Part shown: positions 16,126-23,811 of the stretch, one piece after another
Position numbering within the stretch: the stretch's first letter is position 1
How the letters are laid out: each line of letters opens with the position of its first letter
NCBI RefSeq assembly: GCF_007904085.1
Contig: NZ_CP042326.1
Coordinates: forward strand, 1,674,001 to 1,738,000
Reading direction: 5' to 3'
DNA: 64,000 nucleotides
Source: Euhalothece natronophila Z-M001
Lineage (GTDB): Bacteria; Cyanobacteriota; Cyanobacteriia; Cyanobacteriales; Rubidibacteraceae
The notes under the pieces: generated by a model
Told to the model about the DNA's origin: nothing
Database searches by the model: none
What the model saw: the letters and a program-made list of their open reading frames with translations, nothing else
Made by a program: the position numbers and the translations under genes

Positions 16126-18960
16126 CTAGAAATTTGCATTTCCCTCAATCCGAAATTCTGGGCTAGAATTACCAAATCCAAGGCGAGCTTCTAGAGCAAC
16201 ATCTTGATTATTTAAATCAACTTTCATCACTGGACCAAACATAAAAACGGAGTCACGTCCGGGGAGACCTGTCAAAGTGCGACGAAAATTACGAATAAAC
16301 CCACCCAATGCAATCTCAGAGCTAACATCTTGGGTTGTTTCTAGAGTATAAAATAACTCATCCCGAGCCTCTAAAGAGCCATCAATACTTAACCCCGTAT
16401 TGAAATCAACTCCTCCACTCAAGATACCAATTAAATCTGTTTCTGTTTCTTCTTCTTCCTGACCATTTGGAATGTAAGCAATTAAAGGGGAAACTCTAAA
16501 AGAGCGATTTTGTCGTTGATTCAGATAAGTATAAGACGCGATCGCGGTAAAAGGATTACGTTCATTAGTGGCACTATTCCAAGAAACGCGAAATGAGGGA
16601 ACATGAGCATCAAGGCCGATGGTCTGTCCCTGATCATTTTGGCGCAGATCCCGAATAATCCAATTTAAGTTACCACTGAGATACGCCCCTGCTGATGGCT
16701 CTTCTACTCCTAGAGTATTTTCTTCAACTCCTGGGGCTGAGTCAGCATCAACATTAAACCACGCTCCAGCACTTAGACCATAATTAAAATTTTGGTCAGA
16801 ACCACTCCAAAGCAACTCCACACTGGGGAGACTTAAACGACCAACAAACTGGCTAAAATTAATATCCCGAGTATCAATACGAGCAAGTTCTAGGCGATCA
16901 AAAGCTGCGGCAAATCCTTTAGTGGGAACAGGGGCTTCTGGGGCAATTTGTTCAACAAATTGTTCCCCCTCAGGAGTAATCAATCCCACCTGACCACCAA
17001 TATTATCAGTGAGTTCTTCAGAAGAACCATCAATGGGAACCCCGATAAAATTCAAATTGAAATCATCCTGAGATAAGCGCGTTTCTGAGAAAAAAGGTTG
17101 CCCTTGATTGGTGGAAACCGATTGATCTTGAAAATCCACTGATCTTGAGTGTAATCCTGTTCTCAATTGTAAAACACTAGACTGGTCTGGGGTAATTGTA
17201 CTAGGAAAGGTAACTGTTCCTGAAACTTGTTCTAACTCGCTGCTAGTATTACCAGTTCTCAAGGTTTGGTTTAATCTTTGGTTGATTTGCTGTCTTTCGT
17301 TAGAGGTAGCTTCTGTATTAAGAGGGCTAAACTCTTCTCCAGCTTCAGACTTTTCTTTGGCTTCATCAATAGACCCTTGTAAGTTATTGAGATTACCAAA
17401 CCCTGCAAGAGGAAATCCTAGTAGCATTCCTAATGTAGAATTGATTGATTGGGTACTATCCACTTCCCCTTCATCAAAAGATAAAGTAATTCCCCCTCCA
17501 GGATTGAGATAAACATTTGTATAAGTGGCATTAACCTCATCTTCGCCATATTCCAACATTCCACGATTATAAGAGGTGCTAAAGTAAAAGCGATGCCAGT
17601 CGAAATCTTCGCGACGCTCTTGTGTAAACACTTCAGGCTCTTGCTGACCTAACCAAGCCCACAAAAGAGAATTAAGATATCTCTCATCTCGTTCTTCATC
17701 ACTGAGAAAAGGATTCACAAGGACATTGAGCAAATCTAAGTTATCAAAAGTCTCTCTCTGACCAATTTTCAATCCAGGATCTGAGGAAAAGGCAGTACTA
17801 AAGCCGGGAACTTCCTCAGTCAGCGGACTACCAAAGGTTAACCCAGCATCCTCTAACGCGGAATCGGGAATCTCTGCTCCTGCTTCTAGAGGAACATTTC
17901 CACCATCTAAGAGAGGACGCAGATCCACAGTAGGAAAAGCCTGTAAAATACGGGGGGCGTTAGCCGGATCAATTTCCCCAAATAAAGAGCCACCTCCTTG
18001 AATTCGATCACTGGTTCCGGTTCCGGTTCCAATCAGAGAGCGAGTCTCTTCATCACTCTCAAAATCAATATCGGCAATATCAATATTAATATCGATATTT
18101 TCTCCAGCAAATAACTCTTCTGGCCCTCCAGCTTCCGCTATTATTGAAAAAACCGTAAACTCATCAAGATCTTCTTGCTCTCCTTCCACTAAACTAAGGT
18201 CACCTGAAAATGTCCAAATCGCTTGCACGCCAAAAAAGGCTTGTCGTAGCAAAAAGGCTTCATTAATTTCTACTTCGTTGGTTTGCCCTTGATATTGTAC
18301 GCCCGACTGAACTCCTTGAGTTTCAAAAACAATGCGATTCCCACTCATTTGCCAGTAAAATTGGTCTTCTTTCCGGAAATGACCAACGCCTAGTTGTTTC
18401 AGAGCAGGATTATCTTCTGCAAAACGAATATCAAAGTCTGAATAAGTTTCTACTTGATCAGGAGAAAACTGATCTTCAGAAATGGTTAAATTATCAAATG
18501 GATTGAGAATAAAGGGATATCTTTTATTAGTATTAGAAAGAGATTCTAGGATTAATTCTTGTTGTTCTTCTGCTTCTTCAGGATCAGGGGGTTCTGGTTC
18601 TTCTTCAGGGAGTAAATCTTCTGGCTCAATTTCTCGAAATAAATCATCATCTTCAGAGTCAGAAGGTAAAACATCATCCCGTTGGGCTAACTCATAGAAG
18701 GGGGCTTCTCGGTTAACTGAAAGGGAATTAGATTTAGTGATACTGGTATCCTCAACATCTAGAAAATCAACACCTAAAATCTTATGGTTATCTTCATGAT
18801 TAACCTCATTAAATTCTAATTTAGAGTGATCTGTCACTTCTAAATTATTAAAATCAGGAGAGGAGGCACTAGCTTGGTTCTGACTACCATACGCGATGAT
18901 TAGGGTAAATATGCTGATGACAATTTTAATCTTAAAAAGACTTACATAAATTTTTTTCAT
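16126..18960 (-). CDS. Large outer-membrane beta-barrel protein, DUF3769-like
   Basis: 944 residues. A signal peptide (basic start, hydrophobic 10-25, QASA about 29-32) precedes a very acidic segment near 110-135 (DSEDDDLFREIEPEDLLPEE). The conserved-looking core contains FYWQMSGNRIVFETQGVQ near 206-223; a conserved GNR motif is what I recall for the cyanobacterial family DUF3769. The last part has alternating beta strands and the chain ends EFRIEGNANF, a terminal Phe as in BAM-inserted barrels. An LptD-like or porin-like role is conceivable but unproven. It is 30 bp downstream of an exported repeat-protein gene on the same strand and probably cotranscribed with it. Confidence 0.72.
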   Translation of the reverse strand: MKKIYVSLFKIKIVISIFTLIIAYGSQNQASASSPDFNNLEVTDHSKLEFNEVNHEDNHKILGVDFLDVEDTSITKSNSLSVNREAPFYELAQRDDVLPSDSEDDDLFREIEPEDLLPEEEPEPPDPEEAEEQQELILESLSNTNKRYPFILNPFDNLTISEDQFSPDQVETYSDFDIRFAEDNPALKQLGVGHFRKEDQFYWQMSGNRIVFETQGVQSGVQYQGQTNEVEINEAFLLRQAFFGVQAIWTFSGDLSLVEGEQEDLDEFTVFSIIAEAGGPEELFAGENIDINIDIADIDFESDEETRSLIGTGTGTSDRIQGGGSLFGEIDPANAPRILQAFPTVDLRPLLDGGNVPLEAGAEIPDSALEDAGLTFGSPLTEEVPGFSTAFSSDPGLKIGQRETFDNLDLLNVLVNPFLSDEERDERYLNSLLWAWLGQQEPEVFTQERREDFDWHRFYFSTSYNRGMLEYGEDEVNATYTNVYLNPGGGITLSFDEGEVDSTQSINSTLGMLLGFPLAGFGNLNNLQGSIDEAKEKSEAGEEFSPLNTEATSNERQQINQRLNQTLRTGNTSSELEQVSGTVTFPSTITPDQSSVLQLRTGLHSRSVDFQDQSVSTNQGQPFFSETRLSQDDFNLNFIGVPIDGSSEELTDNIGGQVGLITPEGEQFVEQIAPEAPVPTKGFAAAFDRLELARIDTRDINFSQFVGRLSLPSVELLWSGSDQNFNYGLSAGAWFNVDADSAPGVEENTLGVEEPSAGAYLSGNLNWIIRDLRQNDQGQTIGLDAHVPSFRVSWNSATNERNPFTAIASYTYLNQRQNRSFRVSPLIAYIPNGQEEEETETDLIGILSGGVDFNTGLSIDGSLEARDELFYTLETTQDVSSEIALGGFIRNFRRTLTGLPGRDSVFMFGPVMKVDLNNQDVALEARLGFGNSSPEFRIEGNANF

Positions 18961-18990
18961 CTTTCACACACTTATAAAAAGTTTTTGATA

Positions 18991-20358
18991 CTACTCTAAG
19001 CCGACATTCGGTTCATTTAAGTCTTGAAAAGAACGCTCTCTCTCTTGGGTAATCGCCTTAACAAGAGAGATAACCTCTGATATAGTTAAGTCCTCCTCTT
19101 GTACTTTAGTGGCAATTGCCTCTTCTAAACTGAGACTGTCTTCATCAATAAAGTATTCAATCTCTAACCCCTCTACCCGAATAGGGTCAGTTTCGCTCCC
19201 CTCCAACTCAGAGGTAACAGTGACGAGAGTTCCCCCCTCTTCTCCAATAAGCTGACCTCGCGCTAGTTCTACTTCTCCTGCGGCCACCGAAAGCAGATCA
19301 TTATCCTCATCCTCTCGTTGATCGTCAACCAAAGAAGCCCCACTGACTCGCGCTTGTTCTTGTTCTCCACCATCGCCAAATGCCCTTACAAGGGAAATAA
19401 TCGAGGAAGCCTGATCAAAGTCAGCCTCTTCAATCGCTTGGGCTAGCTCAACTTCTAAGTTTTCATTGTCTGTTAGGATATCGCTATTATTGCTTTCAAT
19501 GGTTAATTCGCTGAGAACTTCAACGCCATTAAACTCCTGAGTTTTAGTGCTTGTTGTAATGTTATTCTGATCAAAACTCTGTCCAGGAGCAAGTTCTACT
19601 TCTGTAGCGATGACTGAGCGAACAGTATTGTCTGCATTAGCTTCTTCCTCTCGAAAAGCGGTTGCTGTCACCCGATCGCGCTCTTGAATCCCGATTCCTT
19701 CTGTAAAGGCTCTGACTAGAGAAATAAGTTCTGACTCACTGAGATCGTCTCCCACTTCAAAATCAGGATCATCTCCGTCTATTGTCTCAAACTCAATTTT
19801 TAATTCTGTTTCATTTAAATCATCAATATCCACTGCATCGCGGATTGATTCACCAGCAAAGGTAATATTCACCTCATCAAGTAACTCCCGAGGCTTTTCT
19901 AATAAAACTTGAGTCGCGATCGCGTCTAATGTTCCTTTCTGACTGACTGCTGCAACCACATTAATAAAAAAAGTGTCATCTAATTCTAATTCGTCATTCT
20001 CTACTTCTACCGCCTCAATTAATGCTTGTTGTAACTCACTATCTTCTACTAGCGCCTTGATTAATTCTTGCTTCGACTCCTTATCGGCTGCCTCTCCTGC
20101 GTCTCCAAGGCGTTCTAGTAATTCCTGAACATCTCCATCCACGAAATTTTCTAAATCTTTTGCTTCTACCGCTTCAATGACATCATCTTGTAAATCGACC
20201 CCCACATCAATTCCTGTTTCTTCGGCTACCCTCTCTAGTAAGTTAACGCGATTTTCATTAGCATTAGCAGGAAGGGTAAAAACAGAAACTAGACTTGCTA
20301 GCGCGATCGACAAGACAGGAGTGAAATTACTCTGATGAAAGTAAAACTTGATTTTCAT
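18991..20358 (-). CDS. Exported acidic repeat protein, three ISLV[RK]A-type repeats
   Basis: 455 residues with a signal peptide (FTPVLSIALASLVSVFTLPA, cleavage near ANA). Residues 35-150 are helical and extremely acidic (DVQELLERLGDAGEA). There follow three repeat ends at LISLVRAFTEG, IISLVRAFGDG and VISLVKAITQE; the last two are preceded by a beta-type segment of the form ARVSGASLVD..LLSVAAGEVELARGQ. The chain ends NVGLE. It shares this repeat and C-terminus with the two genes upstream. No known family recognised. Exported to the periplasm or outside by inference. Probably cotranscribed with the outer-membrane protein 30 bp downstream. Confidence 0.78.
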   Translation of the reverse strand: MKIKFYFHQSNFTPVLSIALASLVSVFTLPANANENRVNLLERVAEETGIDVGVDLQDDVIEAVEAKDLENFVDGDVQELLERLGDAGEAADKESKQELIKALVEDSELQQALIEAVEVENDELELDDTFFINVVAAVSQKGTLDAIATQVLLEKPRELLDEVNITFAGESIRDAVDIDDLNETELKIEFETIDGDDPDFEVGDDLSESELISLVRAFTEGIGIQERDRVTATAFREEEANADNTVRSVIATEVELAPGQSFDQNNITTSTKTQEFNGVEVLSELTIESNNSDILTDNENLEVELAQAIEEADFDQASSIISLVRAFGDGGEQEQARVSGASLVDDQREDEDNDLLSVAAGEVELARGQLIGEEGGTLVTVTSELEGSETDPIRVEGLEIEYFIDEDSLSLEEAIATKVQEEDLTISEVISLVKAITQERERSFQDLNEPNVGLE

Positions 20359-20456
20359 AGCATGGAAGCCTCTTTTTATCTACTTTTGATAAATATTTCG
20401 ATTGGCGGTGACCTTTTGACGTTGAGGATGTCAGAAGAAGGACAACTGATATAGCC

Positions 20457-20546
20457 CAGTAAGTCCTTTTCCTGATGAGATATCTTGGCAAGGAGAAAAG
20501 GCTTCTCGGTTAGCAGTGCAAGAAGTGTTACTCTAAACCAACCACT
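20457..20546. repeat. Conserved 3' flank of repeat-protein genes, copy 1
   Basis: Matches 21461-21541: both contain TAAGTCCTT, a GATGAGATAT core, TTGGCAAGG and AAGGCTTCTC, followed by the shared C-terminal codons. A stem AAG.CCTTTTC/GAAAAGG.CTT is possible, so this may be a terminator duplicated together with the gene. Confidence 0.55.
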
Positions 20547-21392
20547 TCTTCACTGCTACCTGCACTTTCCTCGGTGAATGCTTTAACTAAGGAGATGACA
20601 TCAGATTCGCGATCAGTGTCAAAGTTATTAGCAACAACGTCAGCGATCGCGCCTTCTAGCAAATCTTTTGAATCTCGAGAGAGAAATTCAGAACTAAATG
20701 CAAAGTCAAGATCTAGTTCCGTCAATACCCCATTCTCTACTGTGGGATCAATCGTAAGTGGACGAAATACTTGTTCAACTTCAATAAAAGGAAAAGAAGG
20801 AATAATACTAAAGTCACGGCCAGTCAAACCACCACGATCTGCTAATACTTGTCCACGGGCTAATGTTGCTTGACCAGCAACTGCAGAAAGTTCCTTCCCA
20901 GTATCGAACGTTGCTGCACCAGTGACTTGTGCTTGCCCCAGGGGAGAATTAATTTCGCCAAAGCTTTTAACCAAAGAAATAATGTCAGATTCATTGCTAA
21001 AATCAGCCTGCCCCACTGCTTGAGCAATTCTTTCTTCTAGAAGGGTAGTATTACCACGACCAGCAGGGGTGGCAATAGGAAATCCTAGATCTAAGCTTGT
21101 AACAGCATTATCAGCGTCATCAATGCTGCCAATTTCTGGGTCAATCTGAACATCAATAGTTGCAGGTATCGACCCCAAGTACAGGTCTGTCACCAAAGCG
21201 TTCCCCAGGAGATAAAATGGCTTCCCCTGCTACAGCAGAAACCGTACTGGCATCATCTACTAGGGAAGCCCCAGTGACTCGCGCTTGCCCAGCTTGGGCG
21301 CTTGAAGTGCTTAATACGCCCATTAAGCCTAAGATACCGATGAGAGAGAAACTCATCAAAGGAATCGTCTTTAAGAATGTTTGTGTCTTCAT
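20528..21392 (-). pseudogene. Exported two-repeat acidic protein, interrupted by a frameshift
   Basis: Two overlapping frames make one gene. The first, from the ATG at 21392, encodes a signal peptide ending SSAQA, then GQARVTGASLVDD..VSAVAGEAILSPGE and a premature stop at 21153. The second frame (to 20528) continues with IPATIDVQIDPEIGS, ESDIISLVKSFGE, a second GQAQVTGAATFD repeat and the family tail ESDVISLVKAF..VVGLE. Removing one base from the CCCC run at 21173-21176 rejoins them as PVLGSIPATI. The architecture then matches the neighbouring 255-residue paralogue. Either a recent mutation or a homopolymer sequencing error; the intact downstream half argues for recency or error. Confidence 0.75.
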
Positions 21393-21460
21393 ATTTACCT
21401 ACCTTGATTTATAGATCTATTGCTTTCGAGGAGATCAGGAGAAAGATAAGGGATATAATG

Positions 21461-21541
21461 CAATAAGTCCTTCTCTTGATGAGATATTTTGGCAAGGAAA
21501 AAAAGGCTTCTCAGTTAGGAAGTGTTACTCTAAACCAACCA
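21461..21541. repeat. Conserved 3' flank of repeat-protein genes, copy 2
   Basis: Counterpart of 20457-20546, with TAAGTCCTTCTC, GATGAGATAT, TTGGCAAGG and GGCTTCTCAGTTAG before the shared final codons. It shows that the duplication unit included the gene's downstream region. Confidence 0.55.
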
Positions 21542-22292
21542 CTCTTTCACTGCTACCTGCACTTTCCTCGGTGAATGCTTTAACTAGAGAAATGACATCC
21601 GATTCGCGATCAAAATCTGCGTCATTTACAACGTCAGCGATCGCTGCTTCTAGTAAGGGGATATCATCTTCTTCTACTGAGAAATTAATGTCTAATTCAC
21701 TCAAGACTTCACCCTCTAAGTCATCCTCGTCCTCAATAGTTGGGTCAATAGTAGCTACTGGGTCATCATTATTATCAGGTTCTGCTAAAAGCTGTCCACG
21801 AGCTAAGGTTGCTTGACCAGCAATTGCAGACAGGGTATTGTGAGTATCGAAAGTAGCCGCACCAGTGACTTGCGCTTGTCCTAGGGGAGAGCTAACACCG
21901 CCAAAATTTTTAACCAGAGAAATGATATCCGATTCATCAGTAAAATCGTCAGTGCTAATTTTATTAGCGATCGCCGCTTCTAGAAGAGCAGCCTCATTAT
22001 CATCAATGTCAAAATCAATGTCTAACTGTTGTACAGCAACATTTTCACTGTTGGGAATATTATCAATGTCTGGGGTAATAGTAATACCCTCACCTAGACT
22101 TTGCCCCGGCGCTAAAATGACCTCCCCAGCAACTGCTGAAACCTCGCTATCATTATCAACAAGAGCCGCACCAGTGACTCGCGCTTGCCCTGCTTGTGCG
22201 CTTGGAGTCCCTAAGACTGCCATCATACCTAATGCACCTGTAATCGAAGCACCTGCAAAGAGGATTTTTGTTAGAGATAAATGCTTACTCAT
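21525..22292 (-). CDS. Exported two-repeat acidic protein (reference copy of the family)
   Basis: 255 residues. Signal peptide MSKHLSLTKILFAGASITGA through TPSAQA, cleavage before GQARV. Two repeats of about 105 residues follow. Each begins GQA[RQ]VTGAA, continues as a beta-like [LV]SA[VI]AG[EQ]..LA.GQ strand pair, then an Asp-rich LDI[DN]F strand, a helix LLEAAIA, and ends ESD[IV]ISLVK.F. The tail is SSERVVGLE. The mature protein is strongly acidic, as expected for an exported protein in saline medium. No known domain recognised. A 200-bp upstream gap likely holds its promoter. Function unknown. Confidence 0.8.
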   Translation of the reverse strand: MSKHLSLTKILFAGASITGALGMMAVLGTPSAQAGQARVTGAALVDNDSEVSAVAGEVILAPGQSLGEGITITPDIDNIPNSENVAVQQLDIDFDIDDNEAALLEAAIANKISTDDFTDESDIISLVKNFGGVSSPLGQAQVTGAATFDTHNTLSAIAGQATLARGQLLAEPDNNDDPVATIDPTIEDEDDLEGEVLSELDINFSVEEDDIPLLEAAIADVVNDADFDRESDVISLVKAFTEESAGSSERVVGLE

Positions 22293-22535
22293 GTTATGTT
22301 TGAGTCTCTTTACGCTTGACTATGAATTTTGTATTGACAGTTTAAGTGAGAAAATTCACTTAATTTATGTATGCAGTTATAGTAACAATGTTTTTACTAG
22401 GGGTCAACTCATAAATCATTAAAAAATTTATAGAAACGCTAAGTCTTAGTTACACTAGCAGCAATTTTCTTCTAAAGACTCAGGTGGCTTGCTAAGTTGA
22501 AGGCAGAGTTATGTAGTTTAAGATACAACTTTAAA

Positions 22536-22709
22536 ATGAAAGCCTCACCCCAAAGCGACCTGTTAAACACAATTGCCATCTCTGCTGTTGGTGCTGGAAT
22601 TGTAACCTCTTTTGCTGTCAGTCAAGGACAATCGCCTTTAGTCGCTCTATTGATCACTGCGATCGCAACTGGGTTTGCAGTGATTTGTCATCGGTCAGGA
22701 TTAGTTTGA
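22536..22709 (+). CDS. Small hydrophobic protein
   Basis: 57 residues from the ATG at 22536 (MKASPQSDLLNTIA); the longer frame would need a TTG start. Two hydrophobic stretches (about 10-28 and 33-50) end in CHRSGLV. Looks like a small integral membrane protein of the kind conserved among cyanobacteria, but I cannot name the family. Divergent from the repeat-protein genes and followed by two other plus-strand genes. Confidence 0.55.
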   Translation: MKASPQSDLLNTIAISAVGAGIVTSFAVSQGQSPLVALLITAIATGFAVICHRSGLV

Positions 22710-22780
22710 GTTATCCCCCTATACAATAGCTCTCAGACATGGGATAAGATACATTGGGAAAGAAACTCACGTTTGATTTT

Positions 22781-23041
22781 ATGTTCTCAATTGATCTAAC
22801 TTTGAAATATAGCCCCCTTCCTCTGAGTGTCCAACGGAAAGAATCCGAGACTGCCCAAACCTTGTATCAAGAAATCTTAACGGCTTTGAAAGCTGACTCA
22901 CCTCAATTACTGGAATTAACTTGTGAAAAGGATCCAGAAAAGAAAATTGCCGTTATGAGTGACCAAATTGTTGCTGTGATTGTCTCGCAAAAAGATGGCA
23001 CAGCAACCGGTCGCGCTCCTGGATTTTTCATGCAATCCTAG
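22781..23041 (+). CDS. Small conserved soluble protein
   Basis: 86 residues from the ATG at 22781 (MFSIDLTLKYSPLPLSVQRK). No signal peptide or membrane segment; alternating beta and helix with a central helix SETAQTLYQEILTALK, a CEKDPEKKIAV strand and a C-terminal GRAPGFFMQS. It resembles a cyanobacterial conserved hypothetical protein, without known function. A CCCCC/GGGGG hairpin at 23059-23075 separates it from the ABC ATPase gene 47 bp downstream. Confidence 0.6.
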   Translation: MFSIDLTLKYSPLPLSVQRKESETAQTLYQEILTALKADSPQLLELTCEKDPEKKIAVMSDQIVAVIVSQKDGTATGRAPGFFMQS

Positions 23042-23088
23042 ATAATAGAAGAGGTTATCCCCCTACTTTTGGGGGCAAAGGTGGGTTA

Positions 23089-23757
23089 GTGAAAGACGTA
23101 GCAATTTCTGTTCAAAATTTAACATTTGGTTGGTCTGCTCAAAAACCAATTCTCAAAGGTTGCTCTCTGGAAATTCCTCAAGGAGAGTTTTGGATGCTTT
23201 TGGGGAATAATGGCAGTGGTAAATCAACGTTATTAAAAATTTTAAGTGGTTTATTGAGTCCTCAGAGTGGGGAATGCTATGTGCAACAACCCTTAGGGTT
23301 TGTGTTTCAAAATCCTGATCATCAGTTAGTGATGCCAACAGTGGGGGCGGATGTGGCATTTGGGTTGGTATCAGAGGGGTTAAGTTGGCCCCAAGTGCGC
23401 GATCGCGTTCAAGAAGCCCTCAGCGCTGTTAATTTGTTGGGTTGGGAGAGACGACCAATTTATGCCCTCAGTGGAGGACAAAAACAACGAATTGCCATTG
23501 CCGGCGCGATCGCGCGTCATTGTCCAGTATTATTATTAGATGAACCAACAGCACTCCTTGATCCTGAGACGCAAGGGGAGTTAGTAGAACAGGTGCGTTC
23601 TCTGGTGAAAAGTCGCGGTATGACTGCTCTGTGGGTGACCCATCGCTTGGATGAACTTGACTACTGCGATCGCGCTTTTATCCTCGAAGAAGGCAACATT
23701 ACCAAAGAAGGTCCACCACAGGAATTAAAAAATTATGTTATTCAGTCCACTGCTTGA
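23089..23757 (+). CDS. ECF/CbiO-type ABC transporter ATPase
   Basis: 222 residues, GTG start with GGTGG upstream. Walker A is GNNGSGKST (about 39-47), the Q-loop is FVFQNPDHQLV, the signature is ALSGGQKQR and Walker B is VLLLDEPTALLD, with H-loop WVTHRLDEL. QNPDHQL and the short length are typical of CbiO/EcfA ATPases that energise cobalt, nickel or vitamin uptake. No S-component or EcfT gene is adjacent, so the partner subunits must be encoded elsewhere. All nucleotide-binding motifs are intact. Confidence 0.88.
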   Translation: MKDVAISVQNLTFGWSAQKPILKGCSLEIPQGEFWMLLGNNGSGKSTLLKILSGLLSPQSGECYVQQPLGFVFQNPDHQLVMPTVGADVAFGLVSEGLSWPQVRDRVQEALSAVNLLGWERRPIYALSGGQKQRIAIAGAIARHCPVLLLDEPTALLDPETQGELVEQVRSLVKSRGMTALWVTHRLDELDYCDRAFILEEGNITKEGPPQELKNYVIQSTA

Positions 23758-23811
23758 CTTAACTCCAAAACCCTTTACAGTAATAGCAGATTAACATTTA
23801 CTCAGGATGAC

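Noticed and set aside
18482-18697. Ser/Gly-rich plus-strand ORF
   Set aside because: Antisense shadow of the acidic segment of the outer-membrane protein gene.
23059-23075. CCCCC/GGGGG hairpin before the ABC ATPase gene as a terminator
   Set aside because: No T tract follows and it sits just upstream of the ribosome site; a leader hairpin at best.
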